DNA of 64,000 bases from an uncultured Bacteroidota bacterium (GTDB lineage: Bacteria > Bacteroidota > Bacteroidia > 2-12-FULL-35-15), in NCBI GenBank assembly GCA_903847205.1, contig CAINDA010000045.1:62001-126000 (forward strand). The letters run 5' to 3'. The translations under genes were made by a program, and so were the position numbers. The notes beneath the pieces were generated by a model. The model ran no database searches. It was not told the DNA's origin and saw only the letters and a list, made by a program, of their open reading frames with translations. This document shows, piece after piece, positions 9,119 to 18,688 of the stretch; position 1 is the stretch's first letter; each line of letters opens with the position of its first letter.

Positions 9119-10381
9119 ATGAAAACTTACTTACTCATTTTAACTGCTGCAATTGCCGGACTTACTTCATGTACTGCTCCGCAAGGCGCAGCATCGAGGG
9201 CCTATAACGATGACATTTATTATTCTTCCAGAGATGCAAATGCGGAAAAGCAAAAACGGGATCAAATTGCCGAACAGGAAAAACAGCGCCAAAATGCTGA
9301 ACAGGAAAGGCAGAGAACTGCAGATGCAAACAATTATTCGCAGCAGAATCAAAACAATACCGGCCAGCCTGCTGACAATTCGGCTGCTCCAGATGATTAT
9401 TACACCAACACTCAAAAAACTACTGACGCCAACGGTAACACTACCGTCACTAACAATTATTACGACCAGCCTTTTAAGTATGATGATTATTATGACGATG
9501 AATATGCCGTGCGTTTAAGTCGTTTTCATAATAGTGTCGGCAATTACGGATATTACGATAATTATTACACCAATTCTTATTTTTATACCGGCAACCCTTA
9601 TTCTTACGGTTCAAGCATTTATTTAGGCTATAACTTTTGGGGTCCGAGTTATGCAGCATACGCATACAACCCAAGTTTATACTGGTATTCTAATATGGGC
9701 TGGGGATATGATCCTTGGTACCATCCGTATGGTTACAATTCATACTTTGGATATGGGTATGGCGGTTACGGGTACGGATATGGATATGGTTATGGATACG
9801 GGAATGGATACGGCTGCCATAACGGGTATAACAACAATTATTTTAACAGTTATGATAATAACAGTTACTACGGCCCAAGAAGGACAACAAGTTCAAGCGG
9901 GAGAACTTCATCTCAGCCTACCTCTATGGCCCACCGTTATATGAATGCAGTTGAAACAGAAACCAAAAGACCTTTTGATGAAACAAAAGGCAGGACTAAC
10001 AATCCGTACATGCTTAATACAAGTGTCCGCGATAATAATTCAAGACCAAACAATCAGATACGCAACGAACAACCAAGAAATTTGCAGCCAAGAAATGAAC
10101 AGCCGAGGAATGAGCAGCCCAGAAATGTACAGCCCAGAAATGAGCAGCCACGTAGCGTTCAGCCGAGAAACGAGCAGTCAAGACCCCGTAACGAACAGTC
10201 CCGGTTTGAGCAACCAAGAAACCAGCAAAGAGCAATGCCGTCAAGAAGTAATTCTTCGCAATCTGCTCCTCACATGAACAGCGGAAGCAACGGAGGAGGC
10301 GGAAGCCGATCAACTAGCAGCGGAAGCGGAGGAGGAAGAAGCAGCGGCTCATCATCCCATAGTTCTGGAGGAAAAAGATAA
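9119..10381 (+). CDS. Low-complexity Tyr/Gly/Asn-rich lipoprotein
   Basis: 420 residues. A lipobox (LTSC, Cys18) follows a typical signal peptide, so the protein is probably anchored in the periplasm or outer membrane. Residues ~45-75 are a charged Gln/Glu coil; ~120-250 are extremely Tyr/Gly/Asn-rich (YGYGYG runs); ~315-375 are imperfect repeats of a five-residue Glu-Gln-Pro-Arg-Asn unit; the tail is Ser/Gly rich. No catalytic motif is seen. It is separated by only 20 bases from the OmpP1/FadL gene downstream and is probably in its operon. The low-complexity gene at 60.6 kb has a similar composition. Function unknown; perhaps a structural envelope protein. Confidence 0.8.
   Translation: MKTYLLILTAAIAGLTSCTAPQGAASRAYNDDIYYSSRDANAEKQKRDQIAEQEKQRQNAEQERQRTADANNYSQQNQNNTGQPADNSAAPDDYYTNTQKTTDANGNTTVTNNYYDQPFKYDDYYDDEYAVRLSRFHNSVGNYGYYDNYYTNSYFYTGNPYSYGSSIYLGYNFWGPSYAAYAYNPSLYWYSNMGWGYDPWYHPYGYNSYFGYGYGGYGYGYGYGYGYGNGYGCHNGYNNNYFNSYDNNSYYGPRRTTSSSGRTSSQPTSMAHRYMNAVETETKRPFDETKGRTNNPYMLNTSVRDNNSRPNNQIRNEQPRNLQPRNEQPRNEQPRNVQPRNEQPRSVQPRNEQSRPRNEQSRFEQPRNQQRAMPSRSNSSQSAPHMNSGSNGGGGSRSTSSGSGGGRSSGSSSHSSGGKR
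10060..10227 (+). repeat. 15-bp-period coding repeat (Glu-Gln-Pro-Arg-Asn units)
   Basis: About ten imperfect tandem copies of a 15-base unit inside the low-complexity lipoprotein gene, encoding variations of NEQPR/NVQPR. Copies differ mostly at synonymous or conservative positions. Confidence 0.75.
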
Positions 10382-10401
10382 CAACTAAAAAAACTGAAAC
10401 C

Positions 10402-11850
10402 ATGAAAAAACAATTCTTAATTTTAAGTGTGGGATTTCTTTGTGCTTATTCAGCCAAAGCCCAAAACGACGTTGATGCAATGCGTTACTCCCAGCTGACT
10501 TTTGGAGGCACTGCAAGATTTGCTTCTATGGCAGGATCTATGGGGGCTCTTGGCGGCGACATTTCAACATTAAGCTTTAATCCCGCAGGGATAGCTATTT
10601 TCAAAAAGAACGAATTTACAATTACTCCGACTATTTTTTCGTCGAGTACTTCATCAACCTATAACGGATCCAACACTGCCGACAGGAGCATAAATTTCAA
10701 TATCAACAATATTGGATTAGTTACCAGTATGAAACTCGGCGAAAAAAACCATACAGGATGGGAATCTGTGAATTTCGGACTCGGCTATAACCGTACTAAC
10801 AGTTTTCAAAACAGGGTCAGTGTTGAAGGGTATAATAATTCCAGTTCGATCCTAGATACTTATGTAGCAAACGCAAACGGCCACCAATCGGCTGATTTCG
10901 ATCCGTTTTCTACAGATTTAGCCTACCAAACTTATCTTATTAATCCAACAGACACTACAAATCATCTATACAACCATGTTCTTCCTAATTACGGCGAACT
11001 GCAGCGGAAGACAACCACTACTACGGGAAGGATGGGCGAAACGGATTTAAGTTTCGGGGGTAATTACCAAAACAAAGTGTTTATCGGCGCCACCATTGGT
11101 TTTGTAGGGGCCAGATACAGCGAGGAAAGCGTTTATGAAGAAATTGACCAAAAAGATTCTATTAAGGGTTTTAAATCACTTACGTATTCACAAAACATAA
11201 CAAGCACAGGCAGCGGGGTTAATTTTAAAATAGGTATTATTGTAAAACCTATTGACTGGCTTCGTATAGGAGTTGCTTTACACACCCCGACTTCAATTAC
11301 AATGAAAGACACATACAACAATACTATGTCGGCAGATTTAGACAGTGTAAAACACGACCAGGCTTCCCCGCAAGGATCCTTTGATTATACTATTATTACA
11401 CCCTACAGAGCCATAGGAAGCGTGGGATTTGTTATTAGTAAAAACGCCTTGTTAAATGTGGATTACGAATATCTTGATTACACTTATGCACAGCTTCATT
11501 CATCACCGAATGTTTTTGCTGATGTAAATAAAACAATTCTTACCAAATACACTGCAGCTGGTAACCTAAGAATCGGCGGAGAAATCCGTTTTGATCCTCT
11601 TAGTTTCAGAGCAGGTTATGCATTGTATGGAAGTCCTTTTAAAAGCGGTGAAAATATGAACGCACACAGATCAAGCTATACTGCCGGCATTGGTTTCAGA
11701 GAAAACAATTACTTTATTGATTTTGCTTATGTCTTAACAAAATATACTGAATACAGTTATTTATATGACCCAACCGCAGCACCCCTTAATTCAGTGAAAA
11801 ACAATTTTACTACTTCCGGCTTTATGTTGACACTAGGTGTTAAATTTTAA
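10402..11850 (+). CDS. OmpP1/FadL-family outer membrane transporter
   Basis: 482 residues with a signal peptide ending after 'AKAQ'. The mature N-terminus 'DAMRYSQLTFGGTARFASMAGSMGALGGDISTLSFNPAG' region, of which the GGTARF...GALGGD...NPAG pattern is the hallmark, belongs to the OMPP1/FadL/TodX family (14-stranded barrels that import hydrophobic compounds). In Bacteroidota such proteins are often misnamed 'hemin receptor'. The remainder alternates in beta strands and ends in an aromatic-rich strand finishing with Phe (LGVKF), a classic barrel C-terminus. A hairpin terminator lies ~90 bases downstream. Substrate unknown. Confidence 0.88.
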   Translation: MKKQFLILSVGFLCAYSAKAQNDVDAMRYSQLTFGGTARFASMAGSMGALGGDISTLSFNPAGIAIFKKNEFTITPTIFSSSTSSTYNGSNTADRSINFNINNIGLVTSMKLGEKNHTGWESVNFGLGYNRTNSFQNRVSVEGYNNSSSILDTYVANANGHQSADFDPFSTDLAYQTYLINPTDTTNHLYNHVLPNYGELQRKTTTTTGRMGETDLSFGGNYQNKVFIGATIGFVGARYSEESVYEEIDQKDSIKGFKSLTYSQNITSTGSGVNFKIGIIVKPIDWLRIGVALHTPTSITMKDTYNNTMSADLDSVKHDQASPQGSFDYTIITPYRAIGSVGFVISKNALLNVDYEYLDYTYAQLHSSPNVFADVNKTILTKYTAAGNLRIGGEIRFDPLSFRAGYALYGSPFKSGENMNAHRSSYTAGIGFRENNYFIDFAYVLTKYTEYSYLYDPTAAPLNSVKNNFTTSGFMLTLGVKF

Positions 11851-11937
11851 ACAGCTGAAAGTTCCAATAATAATATGGAAAAGCCTGACAGACCGCAGCC
11901 TCAAAAGTGATTGGTTTCTTTAGAAAAGGATTTAAAC

Positions 11938-11976
11938 AAAAACTCCACAGCACACAGCTGAGGGGTTTTCGTTTTT
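11938..11976 (+). terminator. Intrinsic terminator after the OmpP1/FadL gene
   Basis: A stem formed by AAAACTCC/GGGGTTTT (one G-T pair) and CAGC/GCTG around a 5-nt loop is followed by CGTTTTT. It lies in the 316-base space between the porin gene and the glutamate dehydrogenase gene. Confidence 0.75.
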
Positions 11977-12106
11977 ATCAGAGAATGATTTTCTCAAAAG
12001 CACAACTGAAAGAGATAAAAAAATACACCCCTATTACCAGCAAAACATTTAAAAGATTTAAACCTTTTATTTAGCGATTAGTTTTTCTCATAGATTATAA
12101 TTTTAG

Positions 12107-12114
12107 TAGCTTTG
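12107..12114 (+). promoter_or_regulatory. -7 promoter box for the glutamate dehydrogenase gene
   Basis: TAGCTTTG matches TAnnTTTG and lies 52 bases upstream of the ATG. With the terminator above, it accounts for the 11851-12166 gap; nothing else is seen there. Confidence 0.55.
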
Positions 12115-12166
12115 TGTCCCTTAACTCGTTCCTATAAAAACTAACAAGGAACTTAATGTAAAGATT

Positions 12167-13447
12167 ATGACAACAAAAACTACAACCACGGAAGCGGGGC
12201 ATCACCAAAACAGCATGTTTGATGCGGTATTAGCCCGGCTTGATTTTGCAGCAAAGATTTATGGTTTATCAGACGACGTTGCAAATGTTTTAAGAAGCCC
12301 GCAAAAGCAAGTGAAGGTTTACCTGCCAGTTTTAATGGATAATGGGAAAATGCAGGTTTTCGAGGGTTTCCGTACTATCCACTCAACTGTTTTAGGCCCC
12401 TCAAAAGGAGGAATACGTTACGGAATGGACGTTTGTGATGACGAAGTAAAGGCCCTTTCAGCATGGATGACCTTTAAGTGTGCAGTTGCCAATCTGCCTT
12501 ACGGCGGCGCCAAAGGCGGTATCAAATGTGATCCGCGTGCATTAAGTGTTTCCGAATTAGAGCGTTTAACAAAAGCATATACAACAGCATTGGCAGATGT
12601 ATTCGGCCCCAACAAAGATATTCCGGCACCTGATATGGGAACAAGCGGGCGTGAAATGGCCTGGATTGTTGACGCATACAACAAAGTTCACAATGGTAAT
12701 TTCCCAGGCGTTGTTACCGGCAAGCCAGTAGGTTTAGGCGGATCGCAGGGACGCGATGCAGCAACAGGGCGCGGTGTAATGGTAGCTACTTTAGCTGCCT
12801 TAAAAAAAATGAATTTAGATTTTAAAAAAGTTACAGCTGCAGTGCAGGGATTCGGCAATGTAGGTTTAAATGCTGCGCGCTTATTGAGCGAACAGGGAAT
12901 AAAAATATGTGCCATCGGTGACCACACTGCAACATTTTGGAATGAAAAGGGAATTGACATACAGGCAGCAATACGCTATACAAAAGAAAACGGAGGTATC
13001 TTAAAAGGATTTACAGGAGGAGTTGAAATAAAAAACACTGATTTATTAACTTCCAATGTTGATGTATTGGTTCCGGCAGCTCTTCAAAATGTGATAACAG
13101 AAGAAGTTGCAGTGAAGATCAAAGCAAAATTAATTATTGAAGGCGCAAACGGCCCTACTGTTGCTGAAGCTGACCATATTTTACAGGAAAAAGGAATTAT
13201 TGTTGTTCCGGATATTTTAGCAAACAGCGGCGGTGTTACTGTTTCTTATTTCGAATGGGTTCAAAATAATTACGGACATTATTGGACAGAAGACGAAGTA
13301 AATGCTAAACATGATATATCGATGAATGAAGCATTTGAACATGTTTGGAACAACGGGCAGAAATACAAAACAACCATGCGTATCGGTGCATACATTACAG
13401 CACTTAAAAAAGTTGAACTTGGCATTAAAGCCAGAGGAAATTTTTAA
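12167..13447 (+). CDS. Glu/Leu/Phe/Val dehydrogenase (glutamate dehydrogenase type)
   Basis: 426 residues, the length of hexameric NAD(P)-dependent glutamate dehydrogenases of the GDH-II/archaeal-like group. It interconverts glutamate and 2-oxoglutarate plus ammonia. The substrate domain shows GPSKGGIRY (~78-86) and PYGGAKGG with the catalytic Lys116; APDMGT (~154-159) follows. The Rossmann domain has GFGNVG at 228-233. The gene stands alone between a promoter box and a strong terminator. Residues alone do not securely separate glutamate from leucine specificity, though the context of a general metabolic gene favours glutamate. Confidence 0.9.
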   Translation: MTTKTTTTEAGHHQNSMFDAVLARLDFAAKIYGLSDDVANVLRSPQKQVKVYLPVLMDNGKMQVFEGFRTIHSTVLGPSKGGIRYGMDVCDDEVKALSAWMTFKCAVANLPYGGAKGGIKCDPRALSVSELERLTKAYTTALADVFGPNKDIPAPDMGTSGREMAWIVDAYNKVHNGNFPGVVTGKPVGLGGSQGRDAATGRGVMVATLAALKKMNLDFKKVTAAVQGFGNVGLNAARLLSEQGIKICAIGDHTATFWNEKGIDIQAAIRYTKENGGILKGFTGGVEIKNTDLLTSNVDVLVPAALQNVITEEVAVKIKAKLIIEGANGPTVAEADHILQEKGIIVVPDILANSGGVTVSYFEWVQNNYGHYWTEDEVNAKHDISMNEAFEHVWNNGQKYKTTMRIGAYITALKKVELGIKARGNF

Positions 13448-13470
13448 TTTATAAAAAACGTTTTAGCAAT

Positions 13471-13503
13471 AAAACACCGCTGAACATTCAGCGGTGTTTT
13501 TTG
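13471..13503 (+). terminator. Strong intrinsic terminator
   Basis: A perfect 14-bp stem (13471-13484 with 13487-13500) with a two-base loop is followed by T residues. Being palindromic with A's on the left, it could work in both directions. Confidence 0.9.
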
Positions 13504-13675
13504 TTTGTATGCGCCCATGATTTTACAACTGGGGCAATAACTATTATGCTGTTTTCAGAACACTTTTGGAGTGTAGATATGGGTAATTATAAATTCCGAT
13601 TAAATATTTTAAAAACTAAAAACAGCCGTATAAAATTTAAGCCAATCAAATTTATTTTTTAGTTTTACATCCGCA

Positions 13676-14026
13676 ATGCAGATAGAAGTTTTAAAATCAA
13701 AAATACATCGTGTAACAGTTACTCAAGCGGATCTTGATTATATCGGCAGCGTTACCATTGACGAAGATTTGATGAATGCTTCCAATCTTATTGAAAATGA
13801 AAAGGTAGATATTTTCAATTACAATAACGGCGAACGTTTTACAACCTACGTTATTAAAGGAGAGAGAGGTTCAGGTGTTATATGCTTAAACGGGCCGGCA
13901 TCATTAAAAGTGAAAGCGGGCCACGAAATAATTATTGTTTCTTATGCTTTAATGGATTTCGAGGCAGCAAAAAAACATAAACCCTGGGTTATATTTCCAG
14001 ATAGTAAAACCAATAAACTCCGCTGA
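13676..14026 (+). CDS. panD: Aspartate 1-decarboxylase
   Basis: 116 residues. PanD makes beta-alanine from aspartate for pantothenate/CoA synthesis. It is a self-processing pyruvoyl enzyme: the cleavage site Gly24-Ser25 is present in 'DYIGSVTID', the N-terminal Lys9 region and the NNGERF/TYVI and GERGSG-CLNG core are intact. Length is normal (115-130). The next gene starts two bases after its stop with TTG, so the pair is probably one operon. Confidence 0.95.
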   Translation: MQIEVLKSKIHRVTVTQADLDYIGSVTIDEDLMNASNLIENEKVDIFNYNNGERFTTYVIKGERGSGVICLNGPASLKVKAGHEIIIVSYALMDFEAAKKHKPWVIFPDSKTNKLR

Positions 14027-14028
14027 TT

Positions 14029-15036
14029 TTGAAAAAACAAGGTTTAAATGTATTGAAATTTTTGTTTTTTCTAGGCATTGGGATTCTGCTAGTTTGGCTG
14101 GCAGTGCGTAATCTCACCGAAAAAGATAAAGCCAGCATAGCCGATGCGTTCACCCAGGCCGATTATTTTTGGATTTTTGTTTCAATGTTTTTAAGCGGCT
14201 TAAGCCATTTGGTGCGTGCCATGCGCTGGAGAATATTAATACAGCCTCTTGGATTTAATCCTAAATTATCAAACACGTTTTTTGCTGTAATGGTGGGCTA
14301 TTTAGCCAACTTTGCTTTGCCGCGCTTAGGAGAGGTGTCTCGCTGCGGAGTGCTCACAAAGTATGAAAAAATTCCTTTTACAGAAGCCTTTGGAACCGTT
14401 ATCGCAGAGCGTGCAATTGATATGATCTGCCTGATTATTGTTTTTTTTACCGCCCTTATCTTTCAGTTTGACAGGCTTTGGACCTTGACAAACGAGAAAA
14501 TTTTAAATCCACTTTCTGCTAAATTTTCCTCGCTTATGCAGAATAATTTATTTGTTGCAGCTTTTGCACTCATTATTACCGCAATAATGATTTTATTTTT
14601 TATATTTCGTAAAAAAGGCAAGGGACTTTTTTACAAAAAAATTAAAGATGCGGCTCTTGGTTTTTGGGAAGGATTAAAATCTGTAAAAAACATCAAACGG
14701 CCCTACCTGTTTATTTTTCATACTGTACTAATATGGTTTTTATACATTGCTTTATTATACGCGGGTTTCTTCTGCTTTAAAGAAACGTCCACTTTAGGTT
14801 TTGGGGCAGCCACTGCAATTATGATATTCGGCAGTTTAGGAATTATTTTTGTTCCGGGAGGTACGGGGGCTTATCAGGCACTTGTTACAGAAACTTTAAC
14901 AACTGCATTTAAAATTTCGTTCACTTTTGCTTTTGCTTTTTCATGGCTTATCTGGACATCACAGTTTATTCTAATTCTTTTATTGGGAGTTATTTCATTG
15001 ATTTTACTGCCTGTTTTAAATAAAGAAAGCAAATAA
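14029..15036 (+). CDS. YbhN/MprF-N-like integral membrane flippase-domain protein
   Basis: 335 residues with about eight transmembrane helices. Start is TTG, two bases after the panD stop, followed directly by Lys-Lys and the first helix. Conserved segments such as 'SGLSHLVRAMRWRIL', 'NFALPRLGEVSRCGVL' and 'GGTGAYQALV' mark the lysylphosphatidylglycerol synthase transmembrane-region (UPF0104/YbhN) family. No soluble aminoacyl-transfer domain is attached, so it is not a full MprF. Members are thought to flip or transport lipids; substrate unknown here. Coupling to panD is spatial only. Confidence 0.85.
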   Translation: MKKQGLNVLKFLFFLGIGILLVWLAVRNLTEKDKASIADAFTQADYFWIFVSMFLSGLSHLVRAMRWRILIQPLGFNPKLSNTFFAVMVGYLANFALPRLGEVSRCGVLTKYEKIPFTEAFGTVIAERAIDMICLIIVFFTALIFQFDRLWTLTNEKILNPLSAKFSSLMQNNLFVAAFALIITAIMILFFIFRKKGKGLFYKKIKDAALGFWEGLKSVKNIKRPYLFIFHTVLIWFLYIALLYAGFFCFKETSTLGFGAATAIMIFGSLGIIFVPGGTGAYQALVTETLTTAFKISFTFAFAFSWLIWTSQFILILLLGVISLILLPVLNKESK

Positions 15037-15085
15037 TATTCCACATCTATTTTTACTTCTTTCTGCCGTCAACATAGTCAATTTC

Positions 15086-15142
15086 GCCACGGATTCACAG
15101 ATTAACAAAATTGTTTTCCCAGTTAAACTGTGAATCTGCGGC
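15086..15142. repeat. Intergenic inverted repeat (CGGATTCACAG type)
   Basis: GCCACGGATTCACAG (15086-15100) is mirrored by CTGTGAATCTGCGGC (15128-15142), 13 of 15 positions pairing around a 27-base loop. No T-run follows immediately. It resembles dispersed intergenic palindromes common in Bacteroidota genomes; it could also form an mRNA stem between the YbhN-like gene and mutS. Confidence 0.55.
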
Positions 15143-15226
15143 AAACCTTTTTTCTAAATTAATTTTAAAAAAACTGTTAAAAACTTTGCATCCCCTGTGT
15201 AAATAGGTTTTGTATTTTTACCGCAG

Positions 15227-17944
15227 ATGGCAAAGAACAAGGCAGCAATAAAAAGCATTACAGCGGAAACTGAAACTCCTCTGATGAAACAGTTTAACGG
15301 CATCAAGGCAAAATACCCAGATGCATTGTTATTATTCCGTGTAGGTGATTTTTATGAAACCTTTGGAAGCGATGCGGTAAAAACAGCAAATATACTTGGC
15401 ATTGTGCTTACTAAACGTGCCAACGGCTATGCAGCCTTTATTGAATTAGCCGGATTCCCTTATCATTCGCTGGATACCTATCTTCCAAAACTGGTACGTG
15501 CGGGACAGCGCGTTGCTATCTGCGATCAGCTGGAAGACCCTAAACTAACTAAAAGTATTGTAAAACGGGGCGTTACAGAGTTAGTTACTCCGGGCGTATC
15601 GTATAACGATAAAGTACTTGATCATAAAGCAAATAATTTTTTAGCCAGTGTTTACCTGCCTTCTAACGCTTCCGGAACAGGAGTCGGCATTTGCGGGGTT
15701 TCTTTTTTAGATGTTTCTACCGGCGAATTTTTAGCAGCTCAGGGAAACCTTGAATACATTGATAAACTGCTGCAGAATTTCCGCCCCAGCGAAATTTTAT
15801 TTCAGAAAAGCAGAAAAAAATTATTTACCGATACTTTCGGCGATAAATTTTATACTTACGGATTAGAAGACTGGGCCTTTAGTTCAGAGTTTGGACACGA
15901 ATTATTAGTAAAACATTTCGGCACAAAATCATTGAAAGGTTTCGGGATTGAAAGCCTTGAACAGGGCATTATTGCTGCCGGTGCTGCGCTTCATTACCTT
16001 GCGGATACAGCGCACGATAAAGTAAAACACATCACAGCAATTTCCCGCATTGAAGAAGAAAAGTATGTATGGCTTGACCGTTTTACAATTCGTAATTTAG
16101 AATTGTTCGGGTCGTATAACGATAATGCAAAAACACTTATCAATGTAATTGACCAGACAGTTTCACCAATGGGCTCGCGCATGATGAAACGCTGGCTGTC
16201 ACTGCCGTTAAAGGACAAAGCACCGATTGAAGAACGGCTGGATGCGGTAGATTATTTTTTATCACATCGCGAAGATACTGACCCGATTTTGCATCAGATA
16301 GGCTTGATAGGCGATTTAGAGCGTATCATTTCAAAAGTTTCGACAGCACGTATTTCACCAAAAGAAACTGCCCAGCTGAAGCGCTCGTTATCGGCCATTG
16401 AACCGATAAAAGCAATTTGCGCGGCTTCAAAAAATAAAGCACTTCAGAAAATTGCAGAGCAGCTGAATCCCTGCAAAACAGTGATTGACCGCATTGAAAA
16501 AGAAATTACGCAAGACCCTCCCTATCTTTTAGCGAAAGGAAATGTGATTGCTCAAGGCGTGAATGCAGAGCTTGATGATTTACGAAACATTTCCCATTCA
16601 GGAAAAGATTATCTGCTGCAGATACAGCAGCGCGAATGTCAAATCACTGGGATCTCATCACTGAAAGTCGCGTTTAACAATGTGTTCGGCTATTATCTGG
16701 AAGTAACCAATACCCATAAAGATAAAGTACCGGAAACATGGATGCGCAAGCAGACGCTGAGCAATGCTGAGCGCTATATAACTCCTGAACTGAAAGAGTA
16801 TGAAGAAAAAATATTGGGTGCTGAAGAAAAAATTCAGTCTTTAGAAGTAAGGCTGTTTACTGATTTGATAGCCGGACTAATGGATTATATTTCTGTAATA
16901 CAGCTGAATGCTTCTCTGATAGCGCGATTGGACTGCCTGCTTTCTTTCGCTGCAACTGCACAGAAAAATAATTATGTGCGTCCTCACATTTTTGAAAATG
17001 ATATTTTGGATATCAAAGACGGCCGTCATCCGGTGATTGAAAAACAGCTGCCTATCGGTGAGGAATATATTGCCAATGATGTTTATCTGGATAATGAGAA
17101 GCAGCAGATTATTATTATCACAGGCCCCAATATGTCAGGTAAATCAGCTCTGTTAAGGCAGACTGCACTAATTGTGCTGATGGCTCAGATAGGAAGTTTT
17201 GTCCCGGCAAAGCATGCGAATTTAGGATTGGTGGATAAAATATTTACACGAGTAGGGGCTTCAGATAATATCTCTTCAGGTGAATCTACTTTTATGGTGG
17301 AGATGAATGAAACAGCAAGCATTCTGAATAATTTATCGAACAGGAGTTTAATTCTGCTTGATGAAATAGGGCGCGGCACAAGCACCTACGACGGCATTTC
17401 CATTGCCTGGGCCATTACCGAATACATACATGAAAATCCTTCTGCGAAAGCAAAAACATTATTTGCCACACATTATCACGAATTAAATGAAATGACAAAT
17501 ACGATGCAGCGCATCAAAAATTTTAATGTCTCGGTAAAGGAAGTTGGGAATAAAGTATTATTTACACGCAAATTAGTGAGCGGAGGCAGCGAGCACAGCT
17601 TCGGTATTCATGTTGCGAAGATGGCCGGAATGCCTAAAAAAGTGCTTGACAGAGCAAATCAGATATTAGCTAAGTTAGAAGGAGAGAGGGAAGGAAAAGA
17701 ATCGGGAGTCGGGAGTTTAGATACAAAGCTGAAGCAAGAATCAAGAACCAAGAATCAGGAAGGATTTGTTAAAGCGATAAATAATAAACAAAATGCAGAA
17801 AATTTGCAGCTTAGCTTTTTTCAGTTGAATGATCCTGTACTGGAGAATATAAAAGACGAGCTTCAGAAAACAGATATTAATACCTTAACTCCAATTGAAG
17901 CATTGATGAAGCTTAATGAAATAAAAAAAATGATTGGAGGATAA
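15227..17944 (+). CDS. mutS: DNA mismatch repair protein MutS
   Basis: 905 residues, MutS1 type. It recognises mismatches and recruits MutL. The N-terminal mismatch-recognition domain shows GDFYETFG (Phe-x-Glu motif). The ATPase domain has Walker A GPNMSGKS at 633-640, Walker B with [14 protein letters not shown], and the [10 protein letters not shown] signature; the C-terminal dimerisation helix-turn-helix follows. Between the ATPase core and the C-terminal helices lies a divergent linker (DNA 17698-17765) that contains short repeated words like those found between genes here. The gene stands alone; downstream is a convergent TerB-like gene. Confidence 0.97.
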   Translation: MAKNKAAIKSITAETETPLMKQFNGIKAKYPDALLLFRVGDFYETFGSDAVKTANILGIVLTKRANGYAAFIELAGFPYHSLDTYLPKLVRAGQRVAICDQLEDPKLTKSIVKRGVTELVTPGVSYNDKVLDHKANNFLASVYLPSNASGTGVGICGVSFLDVSTGEFLAAQGNLEYIDKLLQNFRPSEILFQKSRKKLFTDTFGDKFYTYGLEDWAFSSEFGHELLVKHFGTKSLKGFGIESLEQGIIAAGAALHYLADTAHDKVKHITAISRIEEEKYVWLDRFTIRNLELFGSYNDNAKTLINVIDQTVSPMGSRMMKRWLSLPLKDKAPIEERLDAVDYFLSHREDTDPILHQIGLIGDLERIISKVSTARISPKETAQLKRSLSAIEPIKAICAASKNKALQKIAEQLNPCKTVIDRIEKEITQDPPYLLAKGNVIAQGVNAELDDLRNISHSGKDYLLQIQQRECQITGISSLKVAFNNVFGYYLEVTNTHKDKVPETWMRKQTLSNAERYITPELKEYEEKILGAEEKIQSLEVRLFTDLIAGLMDYISVIQLNASLIARLDCLLSFAATAQKNNYVRPHIFENDILDIKDGRHPVIEKQLPIGEEYIANDVYLDNEKQQIIIITGPNMSGKSALLRQTALIVLMAQIGSFVPAKHANLGLVDKIFTRVGASDNISSGESTFMVEMNETASILNNLSNRSLILLDEIGRGTSTYDGISIAWAITEYIHENPSAKAKTLFATHYHELNEMTNTMQRIKNFNVSVKEVGNKVLFTRKLVSGGSEHSFGIHVAKMAGMPKKVLDRANQILAKLEGEREGKESGVGSLDTKLKQESRTKNQEGFVKAINNKQNAENLQLSFFQLNDPVLENIKDELQKTDINTLTPIEALMKLNEIKKMIGG
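17698..17765 (+). repeat. Word-like short tandem repeats inside the mutS linker
   Basis: Two copies of a 'TCGGGAG' word and three copies of an 'AAGAATCA/AAGAACCA' word are tandemly arranged and in frame within the variable linker after the ATPase domain. The frame stays open. Similar words occur as intergenic repeats in Bacteroidota genomes. Confidence 0.55.
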
Positions 17945-17982
17945 ACTTAGTTGGAAAGTTTAAAGTTGGAAAGTTTTTTAGT

Positions 17983-18342
17983 TTACTCTTCATGGTCGGA
18001 ATCCCAGGCAAAAAACAATTCTTTTAAAAATTTATTTTCTTCAATAGTAATTTTTTTATCTGCCTTCACCATTTTTACTGCAGTTTTTAAAAAATCAGTC
18101 CTCTCCTTTTCTGTTGAATCTTCGTAAAAATCGTTCATGCAATTATTAAAATGCAGGAGATAATCTTCTTTAGGCATTGCGCTGAGCTCTTCCATCTCCC
18201 TGTCTAAATCAACCCTGAAGGGAAAAGCCGATTTTAAATAATTGACAATTACCTTTCCTTCAGCTTTATCGAACTCGCCATCCACCGCTGAAAGTATCAC
18301 TAACATGTGATATCCTGCCATTACTTTATTTTTTTTCGTCAT
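17983..18342 (-). CDS. TerB-like tellurite-resistance-domain protein
   Basis: About 119 residues from the ATG at 18342 (MTKKNKVMAG); an ATG at 18372 would add ten residues. The protein is all-helical and acidic, with the TerB/DjlA-N pattern 'ILSAVDGEFDKAEGKVIVNYL' in the first half and 'VKADKKITIEENKFLKELF' in the second; acidic residues at the starts of helices are the presumed metal or partner site. TerB-fold proteins are found in stress and envelope contexts; no ter operon is present. It is convergent with mutS. Confidence 0.7.
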   Translation of the reverse strand: MTKKNKVMAGYHMLVILSAVDGEFDKAEGKVIVNYLKSAFPFRVDLDREMEELSAMPKEDYLLHFNNCMNDFYEDSTEKERTDFLKTAVKMVKADKKITIEENKFLKELFFAWDSDHEE

Positions 18343-18456
18343 AATTAAGTATATTACTGCATAAATATACATACAATGAACATAGGTGATATAAAAGATG
18401 TTTTTTTTATCCGAAAATGATTTTCAAAAAAAATGTTGCAGAATTAAAAAAATACT

Positions 18457-18464
18457 TACTTTTG
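18457..18464 (+). promoter_or_regulatory. -7 promoter box for the tRNA-Gly/tRNA-Leu transcript
   Basis: TACTTTTG matches TAnnTTTG and ends 14 bases before the first base of tRNA-Gly. Confidence 0.6.
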
Positions 18465-18478
18465 CGAACCTCAATAAT

Positions 18479-18554
18479 GCGAAAGTAGCTCAGTTGGTAG
18501 AGCGCGACCTTGCCAAGGTCGAGGTCGCGGGTTCGAATCCCGTCTTTCGCTCCA
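18479..18554 (+). tRNA. tRNA-Gly (GCC anticodon)
   Basis: 76-nt cloverleaf. Acceptor stem GCGAAAG/CTTTCGC pairs perfectly; the anticodon stem CGACC/GGTCG holds loop TTGCCAA with anticodon GCC. The T arm has GGTTCGAATCC. CCA is encoded (18552-18554). Confidence 0.96.
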
Positions 18555-18559
18555 AATGC

Positions 18560-18591
18560 AATCCCTCTAATTTTTGAGAGGGATTTTTTTT
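18560..18591 (+). terminator. Intrinsic terminator after tRNA-Gly
   Basis: A 9-bp stem AATCCCTCT/AGAGGGATT (18560-18568 with 18577-18585) with an 8-base loop is followed by a run of T. It separates tRNA-Gly from tRNA-Leu. Confidence 0.8.
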
Positions 18592-18603
18592 GAATGCCGG
18601 AAT

Positions 18604-18688
18604 GCCCAGGTGGTGGAATTGGTAGACACGCAGGACTTAAAATCCTGTAATCATTGCGATTGTATCGGTTCAAGTCCGATCCCGGGTA
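18604..18688 (+). tRNA. tRNA-Leu (UAA anticodon), 3' end overlapped by an integrated element
   Basis: 85-nt tRNA with a long variable arm. Anticodon stem CAGGA/TCCTG with loop CTTAAAA gives anticodon TAA. T arm ATCGG/CCGAT surrounds TTCAAGT. The acceptor stem GCCCAGG/CCCGGGT has the usual G1-U72 but an A5-C68 mismatch. CCA is not encoded. Its last 38 bases overlap, on the opposite strand, the final codons and stop of the serine recombinase gene, marking it as the integration site. The mismatch may result from replacement of the 3' end by the element's copy. Confidence 0.9.

Noticed and set aside
10060-10227. Regular short repeats considered as a CRISPR-like array
   Set aside because: The period is 15 bases with no spacers and it is in frame, encoding Glu-Gln-Pro-Arg-Asn repeats in a lipoprotein.
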